A DNA stretch of 6,766 nucleotides, from positions 1 through 6,766 of the forward strand of contig JAUTXA010000037.1 of NCBI GenBank assembly GCA_030838265.1, read 5' to 3'. This stretch comes from Actinomycetota bacterium (GTDB taxonomy: Bacteria > Actinomycetota > Acidimicrobiia > Acidimicrobiales > BP-101). The notes beneath the pieces are model-generated. The model made no database searches. It saw only the letters and a list, made by a program, of their open reading frames with translations, and was not told the DNA's origin. A program made the translations under genes and the position numbers. Shown in pieces: positions 1 through 6,195 of this stretch (positions are counted from its first letter, which is position 1; every line of letters begins with the position of its first letter).

Positions 1-611
1 AACCACTGGAGGAACTCGTCGGTCGTCAGGTCGGTGGACGACAGGTCAGGCTGGTGGGCCTCGGCCGCGGCATCGAGCGTCAACAGCCCGAGCGCCTCGG
101 AGCCCGGGTCCGGCAGGCCAAATCGGATGTCGCCGGAGAGCCCGGTGCCGCCCGGGAGGGCCTCCCAGCGGCCCTTGGCCAGCGCGTCCCGCACGCAGAC
201 CCAGGTCACCTGGCCGCCACACTGCTTCGTCAGCAGGGTGGCGCGATCGGCTCGGACGGCCAGACCCAACGGGGCGCCCCGCAACAGACCTTCAGGACTG
301 AGCGGAGACCCGCTCACGCTCATCACCGCCATGATCGGCCAGGGCCCCACCGTGAGCCACCCATCGAAGCCCAGGTCGGCGCCGGATCCCAACGGCGCCG
401 CCCGGTCCATCGTGACTCCTGCAGCCTCGACTGTCACCACGATGCGGTGATCGCGGTCGTGCAGGGCGTGGCACGTCGCCTCGAGCTCGGTCGAGCAGGT
501 GAGTCGCAGGACGGCCGATGACTCGGTCTTGTGGGTGTTGATCTTGCCCCGAGCGAACACGGCGCCGGCCACGAGGGCGGCGGCCAGCAGGATGGCGGTG
601 AGGCGGTTCAC
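1..611 (-). CDS. Membrane-anchored solute-binding-like protein, C-terminus beyond the window
   Basis: Reading leftward from a GTG at 611, the frame stays open for 203 codons to the window edge. The start overlaps the stop of the AAA+ gene as GTGA, and a GGTGA at 619-623 lies 7 bases upstream, so coupled translation is likely. Residues about 4-20 form an uninterrupted hydrophobic segment (signal peptide or N-terminal anchor) followed by RGK, so the rest should lie outside the cytoplasm. Two stretches look like type-2 periplasmic binding domains: LRLTCSTELE near residues 35-44 and GDIRFGLPDPGSEALGLL near 160-177. Between them is GFDGWLTVGPWP near 81-92. Four cysteines (39, 47, 131, 139) could form disulfides after export. 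The ligand is unknown. Such domains sometimes precede a von Willebrand A domain, which would lie past the left edge; that is inference. The gene call is strong and the family call moderate. Confidence 0.72.
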   Translation of the reverse strand, partial: MNRLTAILLAAALVAGAVFARGKINTHKTESSAVLRLTCSTELEATCHALHDRDHRIVVTVEAAGVTMDRAAPLGSGADLGFDGWLTVGPWPIMAVMSVSGSPLSPEGLLRGAPLGLAVRADRATLLTKQCGGQVTWVCVRDALAKGRWEALPGGTGLSGDIRFGLPDPGSEALGLLTLDAAAEAHQPDLSSTDLTTDEFLQW

Positions 612-2011
612 GCGTGGGTCACCGGCGCGGCGGGGCCTATGTCGTCGGCGGTGAGGGAGCAGAGGTCGTCGTTGGTCGGGTCCTTGACGGCGACGATGCG
701 GCTGGCTTGGCGGGCCACCGCGGCCTCGAAGAGGTTGCGGGCCAGGCGCCCGTTGCCGAAGCCCTTGTCGCGAGGTTGGGCCTCGAAGAACTCGCGCAGG
801 CGCGCCTCGCCGTCGGCCGTGAGCACGTAGGTGGCGCTCTTGCCCATGCCCTGGAAGATGGCGACCAGCTCGTCGGTCGAGTAGTCGGGGAACTTGATGG
901 TCTTGGGGAACCGCGAAGAGAGCCCAGGGTTGGCGTTGATGAAGGTCGCCATCTCGTCGGGGTAGCCGGCGGCGACGACCACGACGTCGTCGCGGTGGTC
1001 CTCGATGAGCTTCACGAGGGTGTCGATGGCTTCCCGTCCGAAGTCGTTCTCGCCGCCGCGGGCCAGGGCGTAGGCCTCGTCGATGAGGAGCACGCCGCCC
1101 AGCGCCTCGGCGAAGACCTTCTGCACCAGCGTTGCCGTCTGCCCGACGAAGCCGGCGACCAGCCCCGACCGATCGGTCTCGACCAGCTGGCCCTTGTCGA
1201 CCACGCCGAGGGTCCGGTAGATCTCGGCCAGCAGCCGGGCCACGGTGGTCTTGCCCGTGCCCGGGTTGCCGGTGAAGACGAGGTGGCGGCTCCCCTCGAC
1301 CGTGGGCAGGCCCCGCTTCTTGCGCAGGTTCTGGACCTGGATGAGGTTGGCCACCAGCTTCACCTCGGCCTTGACCCCGGCCAGCCCGATGAGCCCGTCG
1401 AGCTCGGCCAGCAGATCCTCGAGGGGACGGGCCGGCTGCACCGGGGCGTTCGACTGGCTGGCCGCCGAGGCCGGCAGCGTTGTCCGGACGGGCTGCCCGG
1501 AGCGCGGGTTGCGGACCCCGGCCGCCTCCATGTGCTTCAGCAGCATCGAGCGGAAGGTGTCGATGGCCTGCAGCTCGTCGCGCGACGGGTAGCCGTCGAG
1601 CAGGGTGACGGTGTGGGCGATGGCCAGCGCCCCTTCGTAATAGGCCCACGCGTGGGACGTGGCGTCCTTGCCGTCGACGCGCACCAGCGTGTCGAACAGC
1701 AGCGAGGGCTGATCGAGCCACGACCGTCGGTCGTCGAGGACGCCGGACTTGCGGATGCCTTCGGGCCCGCCGTAGGCCGTGATCGAGTCGATGCGCGAGG
1801 CAAAGGCCAGCAGGATGGCGATGAGCTCGTCGTCGGTGTGGTTGCCGTCGGCGTCGATGAAGGCGGCGGCCACGTTGAAGGCCTCGGTCGTCACATCGGC
1901 CACGACCTGGTCGGCCCGGATGCCGGCCACCGTCGAGGCCAGCCCGCTCAGCACAGGCACCAGGTCGTCGATGAACAGCCGCACCTGGGCGGCGAGGGGA
2001 TGCTCAGCCAC
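608..2011 (-). CDS. CbxX/SpoVK-type AAA+ ATPase with TerB-like N-terminal region
   Basis: This 467-residue protein has a complete C-terminal AAA+ module from about residue 200. It shows Walker A GNPGTGKT (248-255), a pore-loop-like GLVAGFVGQT (283-292), Walker B LLIDEA (308-313), an arginine-finger region SSRF (R367) and a sensor-2 region GNGRLARN (419-426). These are hallmarks of the CbxX/CbbX/SpoVK clade, hexameric motors that remodel partner proteins. Residues about 40-165 contain two acidic DG-x-E helical units (FIDADGNHTDDE at 51-62; LLDGYPSRDEL at 137-147) that resemble TerB tellurite-resistance domains. A proline/alanine-rich linker (about 170-195) joins the halves. The GTG start at 2011 overlaps the GNAT stop by 8 bases; GGAGGG at 2024-2029 is 12 bases upstream. 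No Rubisco genes are visible, so a CbbX activase role is unsupported. The natural candidate client or partner is the downstream exported protein or its complex, but this is inference. Confidence 0.9.
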   Translation of the reverse strand: MAEHPLAAQVRLFIDDLVPVLSGLASTVAGIRADQVVADVTTEAFNVAAAFIDADGNHTDDELIAILLAFASRIDSITAYGGPEGIRKSGVLDDRRSWLDQPSLLFDTLVRVDGKDATSHAWAYYEGALAIAHTVTLLDGYPSRDELQAIDTFRSMLLKHMEAAGVRNPRSGQPVRTTLPASAASQSNAPVQPARPLEDLLAELDGLIGLAGVKAEVKLVANLIQVQNLRKKRGLPTVEGSRHLVFTGNPGTGKTTVARLLAEIYRTLGVVDKGQLVETDRSGLVAGFVGQTATLVQKVFAEALGGVLLIDEAYALARGGENDFGREAIDTLVKLIEDHRDDVVVVAAGYPDEMATFINANPGLSSRFPKTIKFPDYSTDELVAIFQGMGKSATYVLTADGEARLREFFEAQPRDKGFGNGRLARNLFEAAVARQASRIVAVKDPTNDDLCSLTADDIGPAAPVTHA

Positions 2012-2603
2012 CGGGTCGGGGGTCCCTCCACATGGGCCACACCGTCGGTCCGTTCGGCACCGCGATCTCGCCCCGCTCCTCGAAGCCGTGGCGGCTGTAG
2101 AAGGCGATGTTCTCCTTCTTCGAGCTCTCGAGGTAGGCGGGGGTGAGCTCGGCGTCGCAGCGATCGAGGATGGGACGCAGCAGGGTCGAGCCGATGCCCT
2201 TCCCCTGGTGCGACGGCTCCGTCCCCAGCACGGCCAGATACCAGTGGGGCTCGGCGGGGTGGACCTTGGCGATGTGGTCGAAGATGCGCAGGCCGGCCGG
2301 CAGCCGTCGGCCCAAGGCCCCGATCAGTCCGGGCAGGTGGCGGATCTCCTCCGACGTCTTCACCTTCCACTGGCCGGGCGGCGCCCAGATGGCGGCGCCG
2401 GTGCGGTCGGGCGTCGTCCACGTGGCCCCGTGACGCAGGAAGACGTGGGTCAGCTCGAGGGCGTGGAGCTTGGTGATGCGGTTGAGCCGGGTGCGGACGT
2501 CGGGCAGGAGCCACTCGAAGACGGGGTCGTCCTCGAAGGCCCGACCGAGGGTCTGGGCCAACCAGGGAACGTCGTCGAAGGTGGCCTTCCTGGCCTCTGT
2601 CAC
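2004..2603 (-). CDS. GNAT-family N-acetyltransferase
   Basis: A 199-residue single-domain GNAT acetyltransferase, a typical length. The acetyl-CoA pyrophosphate-binding motif A is clear: LAVLGTEPSHQGKGIGSTLL at 123-142, with the Q-x-x-G-x-G signature at 133-138. Motif B follows as YLESSKKENIAFYSRHGF at 157-174. An upstream GAAIWAPPG (69-77) and the HWYL preceding motif A match a common actinobacterial GNAT subgroup. It transfers acetyl from acetyl-CoA to an amine, but the sequence does not reveal the acceptor. The GTG start at 2603 has no Shine-Dalgarno, and only 24 bases separate it from the divergent proA, so a leaderless transcript is likely. It is first in the operon with the TerB-AAA+ ATPase; whether it acetylates a component of that system or is merely co-transcribed cannot be told. 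Confidence 0.92.
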   Translation of the reverse strand: MTEARKATFDDVPWLAQTLGRAFEDDPVFEWLLPDVRTRLNRITKLHALELTHVFLRHGATWTTPDRTGAAIWAPPGQWKVKTSEEIRHLPGLIGALGRRLPAGLRIFDHIAKVHPAEPHWYLAVLGTEPSHQGKGIGSTLLRPILDRCDAELTPAYLESSKKENIAFYSRHGFEERGEIAVPNGPTVWPMWRDPRPGG

Positions 2604-2627
2604 GCCGACAGTCTGCCGTAACCTCTG
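2604..2627. promoter_or_regulatory. Back-to-back candidate leaderless promoters, GNAT/proA
   Basis: Only 24 bases separate two divergent GTG starts and neither has a Shine-Dalgarno. On the plus strand a -10-like TAACCT (2619-2624) ends 6 bases before the second proA GTG (2631); a weak -35, CTGTCA (2597-2602), lies 16 bases upstream inside the GNAT gene. On the minus strand a -10-like CAGACT (2615-2610) ends 6 bases before the GNAT GTG at 2603. The matching spacings fit leaderless transcripts, which are common in actinobacteria. The motifs are short and degenerate, so this is a suggestion. Confidence 0.4.
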
Positions 2628-3881
2628 GTGGTGACCACCGCACTTCCCGAGCTCGGTGCCCGGGCCAAGGCCGCCTCTCGCATCGTGGCCCTGGCCTCGT
2701 CGGCCCAGCGCGACGACGCCCTGCGCGCCGCCGCCGACCTGCTGGTCGACCGCACGGCCGAGATCCTGGCCGCCAACCGCTCCGACGTCGACCGGGCCAC
2801 GGCCGCCGGCACGTCACCGACCGTCATCGACCGCCTGCGGCTCAACGGCGACCGGGTCGAGGCCATGGCGGGCGGGCTGCGCCAGGTCGCCGGCCTGGCC
2901 GACCCGGTGGGCGAGGTCGTCGGCGGATGGGTGCGTCCCAACGGCCTGCGCATCGCGCAGGTGCGGGTGCCTCTCGGCGTGGTCGGCATCATCTACGAGA
3001 ACCGGCCCAACGTCACCAGTGACGCCGCCGGCCTCTGCGTCAAGGCGGGCAATGCCGCCTTCCTCCGGGGTTCGTCGGCGGCCATCGACTCGAACCGGGC
3101 CGTGGCCGCCGTGTTGCGGGACGGGATGGCCAAGGCCGGCCTGCCCGACGACGCCGTGGTGTTGGTCGACGACGTCTCGCGAGAGTCGGCCGTCGAGTTC
3201 ATGCAGCTGCGGGGTGTCATCGACTGCCTCATCCCCCGCGGCGGCAAGTCGCTGATCGAGGCCATCCTGGCCAACGCCACCGTCCCCTACGTGATCGACG
3301 GCGATGGCAACTGCCACGTCTACGTCGATGCCGCCGCCGATCTCGACATGGCGCTCGACATCGTGGTCAACGCCAAGACCCAGCGACCCTCGGTCTGCAA
3401 CGCCGCCGAGTCGCTGCTGGTGCACGCCGACGTGGCCGCCGCCTTCCTCCCCCGCGCCGCGGCCGCCTTGGACGGGGTCGAGCTGGTCGGCGACGCGGCC
3501 TCGGTGGCCATCGTGGGCTCCGACCGCATGGCGCCCGCCACCGACGACGACTTCGGCACCGAGTTCCTCGACCTCAAGATGTCGGTCGCCGTGGTTCCTT
3601 CGTTGGACGCGGCGGTGGCCCACATCACCCGCTTCGGGTCGGGCCACACCGAGGCCATCGTCACCCGCGACCTGGCCGCCGCCGAGCGCTTCACCCGCGA
3701 GGTCGACGCCGCGGCCGTCATCGTCAACGCCTCGACCCGGTTCACCGACGGCGAGGAGTTCGGCTTCGGCGCCGAGATCGGGATCTCGACCCAGAAGCTG
3801 CACGCCCGCGGCCCCATGGGCCTGCGCGAGCTCACGACCCTCAAGTACGTCGTGCATGGCGAGGGCCAAGTCCGGGCGTGA
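2628..3881 (+). CDS. proA: Gamma-glutamyl phosphate reductase (glutamate-5-semialdehyde dehydrogenase)
   Basis: This cytoplasmic enzyme reduces gamma-glutamyl phosphate with NADPH to glutamate-5-semialdehyde, the second step of proline synthesis from glutamate. At 417 residues it is the usual full length. Diagnostic ProA segments are VPLGVVGIIYENRPNV (114-129), AGNAAFLRGSSAA (140-152), RGGKSLIE (204-211), and the catalytic-cysteine block QRPSVCNAAESLLVH (252-266) with Cys257. The C-terminus carries FGFGAEIGISTQKLHARGP (378-396) and the conserved ending LTTLKYVVHGEGQVR. Adjacent GTG codons at 2628 and 2631 both fit as starts; the second fits the leaderless -10 better. Its usual partner proB, and the obg or nadD genes often found nearby in actinobacteria, are not adjacent. 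Instead it overlaps a membrane-protein gene by 4 bases and diverges from a GNAT gene. Confidence 0.98.
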   Translation: MVTTALPELGARAKAASRIVALASSAQRDDALRAAADLLVDRTAEILAANRSDVDRATAAGTSPTVIDRLRLNGDRVEAMAGGLRQVAGLADPVGEVVGGWVRPNGLRIAQVRVPLGVVGIIYENRPNVTSDAAGLCVKAGNAAFLRGSSAAIDSNRAVAAVLRDGMAKAGLPDDAVVLVDDVSRESAVEFMQLRGVIDCLIPRGGKSLIEAILANATVPYVIDGDGNCHVYVDAAADLDMALDIVVNAKTQRPSVCNAAESLLVHADVAAAFLPRAAAALDGVELVGDAASVAIVGSDRMAPATDDDFGTEFLDLKMSVAVVPSLDAAVAHITRFGSGHTEAIVTRDLAAAERFTREVDAAAVIVNASTRFTDGEEFGFGAEIGISTQKLHARGPMGLRELTTLKYVVHGEGQVRA

Positions 3882-5470
3882 CCGGCGGGCCGAGCCTGAC
3901 CCCCCGCTCTCGCCTTCGCCCTCGACCTGAGACTTCGGACACTTCGGAGACCCCGGACCGGCCCGCTCCCGTCGCCCTGTACGTCGTCGCCGGGCTGGTG
4001 GCGCTGGTGGTGGCGACGATCCTGGCTCGACGCTGTCTGCACGCTGACTTCTATTACGACGAGATGTGGCGCATCGACTTCGTGCGAGCGCCGACGTTCG
4101 AGTCGCGCTTCTTCCGGCAGGACACCCCCGTCCCGATCGGATGGGTCCACCTGCTCCGCCTGCTGCGTCCCCTGATCCCCGACTCGCGCCTCGGCTACCA
4201 CATGGTCACGATCGTGACCTTCGCCGTGTTCGTGGGTCTGGTCACCGCCGTGCTCGATCGCATCGGGGTGTTCCCGGGGAGCGAGGGGCGCGGTGGACGG
4301 GCCGCCGGCCGCTGGGGGTTGCTGGCCTTCGCCGCTGTCGTGCCCTTCGTCCTCGGGCTACAGCTCTTCCGCTACTTCAACAACTACACGTTCGACATGG
4401 CGTGGGGAGCCTTGGTGCTGCTCGCCGCCGTGTCGCTCGACCGCTCCCGCTGGGCCTTCCCGCTGCTCCTCGTCCTGGTGGCGACGGCCCCGCTGTTCGT
4501 CCTCTCCGGCCTCTTCCTGCTGCCCGCCGTTGGATGGTTCGCGCTGCGCTGGGCCCGGTCGGGCGACTCACCGGACCGGGCCGTCCCCGCGTTGATCGGG
4601 GCGTCGGGGGTGTCGGCCTTGCTCGCCGTTGTGGTCTACGTCCACTACTACCGCCCGGTCGCCCGGTCGTCGATCGCCGGCTACTGGGCCAACGCCTCGT
4701 TGCACAGCCACGCCAGCCCGAACCTGGTCTGGATCTCGATGCGCGAGCTGAGCACCGGGTTGCTGCGGACGTCGACCAAAGCCAGCACTGTGGCCTTCCT
4801 CCCGTGGGTTGCCCTCACGTTGGTGGCCATGGCTGTGGGCTGGGTGCTCATCCGGCGCTCGGCCCCCGTGGTCTTCGGGGCCGCCCTGACCGGGTGGCTC
4901 ATCGCAGCCGTCGTGTCGGCTCTCACGGACTGGCCCGCCACCGCGGTGCGGGTCAACCTCTCGTTCTTGGCCTGGTGGTACGTGGCCGCCCTGGTGGCGG
5001 CGGGGCGCGCCGCCTTGCGCTGGTCGGCCGCATCCGCCGTCGCCCTCGCCCTCGCCTTCGTGCTCGCCGTGGCCCACCCCATCGCCGCTCCGCCTGAGGC
5101 CGCCTTCGGACGCGGCCTGCTGCCCGACCTGGCCGTGATCAGCCAGAGTGGCGCTCCCCACAACCGGGTGGTCGCCTACCTCAGCCTCTCGTACTTCTAC
5201 GTCGACTACGCCCTGCGCCATCAGCTGTCGAGCGGACGGTTCTCGATCGTGCAGGAGCCGCCCGACCGCCAGCTCTCGGCGTCCGAGCTGGCCGGCGTGG
5301 TCGACACGTTGAGCCCGGGCGACGACCTGTGGTGTGTGATCCCCTACGACGTCGGCCCGTCCGCCGCCGCCACTGCGTGTGCGGTGGATCCCGTGCGCGA
5401 CCACCTCCGCCTGATCATCGACCGCCGAGGCCACCGCTCGATCGTCCGCGGCTACCAACGCCTTCCCTGA
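3878..5470 (+). CDS. Polytopic membrane protein, probable GT-C-type glycosyltransferase
   Basis: This 530-residue protein starts at a GTG overlapping the proA stop (GTGA). A proline/arginine/serine-rich cytoplasmic-looking tail of about 30 residues precedes the first membrane helix (about 31-50). Right after it, ADFYYDEMWRIDF (56-68) carries an acidic D-E pair in the first external loop, where GT-C enzymes (PMT/ArnT-like, using polyprenyl-phosphate sugars) keep their catalytic acid. About nine more hydrophobic segments follow, roughly at 107-128, 146-163, 171-187, 193-222, 237-256, 305-325, 329-349, 358-376 and 383-402. Residues about 405-530 form a soluble C-terminal domain, probably extracytoplasmic, with two cysteines (486 and 501) that might pair. 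Donor and acceptor are unknown. The overlap with proA implies shared translation but no obvious shared pathway. The GT-C assignment rests on topology and one motif; an uncharacterised membrane protein is the alternative. Confidence 0.85.
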   Translation: MTGGPSLTPRSRLRPRPETSDTSETPDRPAPVALYVVAGLVALVVATILARRCLHADFYYDEMWRIDFVRAPTFESRFFRQDTPVPIGWVHLLRLLRPLIPDSRLGYHMVTIVTFAVFVGLVTAVLDRIGVFPGSEGRGGRAAGRWGLLAFAAVVPFVLGLQLFRYFNNYTFDMAWGALVLLAAVSLDRSRWAFPLLLVLVATAPLFVLSGLFLLPAVGWFALRWARSGDSPDRAVPALIGASGVSALLAVVVYVHYYRPVARSSIAGYWANASLHSHASPNLVWISMRELSTGLLRTSTKASTVAFLPWVALTLVAMAVGWVLIRRSAPVVFGAALTGWLIAAVVSALTDWPATAVRVNLSFLAWWYVAALVAAGRAALRWSAASAVALALAFVLAVAHPIAAPPEAAFGRGLLPDLAVISQSGAPHNRVVAYLSLSYFYVDYALRHQLSSGRFSIVQEPPDRQLSASELAGVVDTLSPGDDLWCVIPYDVGPSAAATACAVDPVRDHLRLIIDRRGHRSIVRGYQRLP

Positions 5471-5483
5471 GCATCGCCTCCGG

Positions 5484-6107
5484 TCAGACGCGGTCGCGGT
5501 TGGCGTCGAGGACGGTGTCGAGGGCCTCGCGCAGCAGACTGGCCTCGGTCCGCCCGGTGGCCACCGACAGCTTGGCCAGGCGCTCGAGCGATGCCCGGGG
5601 GTAGTAGTTGCTCTTGAGGACCATCTTCTCCTCGACGTAGATGGCGATGCGGCCCCCGCCGTCGCGCTTGGCTCGGTGCATGGCCTGGTCGGCGGCCCGC
5701 AGGAGGTCGGCGCCGGTCGTGGCGTGTGGTGGCTTGGCCGCGATCCCCGCCGTCATGCGGATGGCTTCCTTCACCTTGGCGGTGGCCGGGCGCCCCGCCA
5801 GATGGGCGCGGATCTCCTCGAGGACGATGAGGGCGCTCTCGGCCGACTGGTCGACGAGAACCACGCCGAACTCGTCGCCTCCCACCCGCATCACCACGGC
5901 GTCGCTGGGCAGGCTCCCGGTGAGCGTGCGTTGGCAGGCGAGCAGGACGGCATTCGCATCCTTCTCGCCGTAGCTCTCGTTGATCAGCCCGAAGCCGTCG
6001 AGGTCGGTCAGGGCCACGGCCACGGCCTGGCCTGCCGCGATGAAGCCGTCGACGACGGCCACCAGCTCGGACGGGTCGGTCGGGACGAGGAGCGTCTCAG
6101 GGGTCAT
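5484..6107 (-). CDS. GGDEF domain protein fused to a C-terminal ribbon-helix-helix DNA-binding domain
   Basis: This 207-residue protein has two parts. Residues about 12-158 form a minimal GGDEF domain, the diguanylate cyclase fold: ALTDLDGFGLINESYG at 32-47 with metal-binding D35 and base-contacting N43, RVGGDEF at 74-80, and DQAMHRAK at 140-147. Spacing from N43 to the GGDEF motif equals that in PleD (33 residues). The residue matching PleD Asp344 is Asn52, and the RxxD inhibitory site is absent (P67-S-D-A70). There is no sensor, receiver or membrane segment. Residues about 162-202 match an RHH/CopG DNA-binding unit: a short strand KSNYYP, helix LERLAKLSVA, the turn TGRTEAS and helix LLREALDTVL. 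ATG 6107 lacks a Shine-Dalgarno and lies just after a promoter, so it is probably near-leaderless. The product may be a transcription factor that makes or senses a nucleotide. Catalytic activity is not certain. The stop lies 13 bases from the convergent membrane-protein gene. Confidence 0.92.
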   Translation of the reverse strand: MTPETLLVPTDPSELVAVVDGFIAAGQAVAVALTDLDGFGLINESYGEKDANAVLLACQRTLTGSLPSDAVVMRVGGDEFGVVLVDQSAESALIVLEEIRAHLAGRPATAKVKEAIRMTAGIAAKPPHATTGADLLRAADQAMHRAKRDGGGRIAIYVEEKMVLKSNYYPRASLERLAKLSVATGRTEASLLREALDTVLDANRDRV

Positions 6108-6115
6108 ACCGCTAA

Positions 6116-6144
6116 CATGTATACGTCATGTAGATATATGTCAA
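6116..6144 (-). promoter_or_regulatory. Candidate promoter of the GGDEF-RHH gene
   Basis: On the minus strand a perfect consensus -35, TTGACA, sits at 6144-6139. Possible -10 elements are TATACA at 6123-6118 (15-base spacer) or TACATG at 6121-6116 (17-base spacer). Transcription would start about 6111-6107, almost at the ATG at 6107, giving a very short or absent leader, in line with the missing ribosome-binding site. The choice of -10 is uncertain. Confidence 0.55.
6117..6141. repeat. Three ATGT elements at helical spacing, candidate RHH operator
   Basis: ATGT occurs at 6117-6120, 6128-6131 and 6138-6141, spaced 11 and 10 bases, about one helical turn. The first two extend to CATGTA. They span the -10 and -35 of the GGDEF-RHH promoter. 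RHH proteins commonly bind tandem short half-sites on one DNA face and repress their own genes, so this is a plausible autoregulatory operator. The repeats are short and lie in AT-rich DNA, where chance matches are easier. Confidence 0.45.
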
Positions 6145-6154
6145 CACCTGTTCA

Positions 6155-6176
6155 AACTAGACCGGTCGGTCAAGTT
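6155..6176. promoter_or_regulatory. 22-base inverted repeat upstream of moxR, candidate operator
   Basis: Left arm AACTAGACCG (6155-6164), 2-base centre GT, right arm CGGTCAAGTT (6167-6176). Nine of ten base pairs are complementary; the only mismatch involves 6159 and 6172. Length, near-perfect symmetry and tight centre resemble operators of TetR-family repressors. It ends 10 or 19 bases before the two possible moxR start codons, so bound protein could block transcription of that gene. No regulator of that family is encoded in the window. Confidence 0.6.
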
Positions 6177-6195
6177 GGGAATTAGGATGCGAGGC

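Noticed and set aside
608..2011. Rubisco activase CbbX
   Set aside because: The AAA+ core belongs to the same clade, but the TerB-like N-terminus and the lack of any Rubisco or carbon-fixation gene nearby argue against it.
614..2146. A 510-codon open frame on the plus strand, antisense to the AAA+ gene
   Set aside because: Its composition (Gly, Arg, His, Val, Asp rich, low complexity) is typical of the complement of a high-GC gene, and the opposite strand encodes a clear AAA+ protein.
2814..3869. A long minus-strand open frame across proA
   Set aside because: It is antisense to an unambiguous proA and is rich in His, Gly and Asp with no recognisable domain, so it is a GC-driven shadow.
4568..5458. 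A 296-codon minus-strand open frame across the membrane protein
   Set aside because: Low-complexity shadow; the plus strand encodes a protein with clear membrane segments and coupled translation from proA.
5471..5510. Possible terminator between the convergent membrane-protein and GGDEF-RHH genes
   Set aside because: The gap is only 13 bases. The best hairpin (GACGC 5487-5491 with GCGTC 5503-5507) has a 5-base stem and an 11-base loop, has no U-tract and lies within coding sequence.
6145..6170. A plus-strand promoter for moxR
   Set aside because: Several AT-rich hexamers (TATATG, TAGATA, TAGACC) could serve as a -10, but none has a convincing -35 at proper spacing, so no specific call was made.
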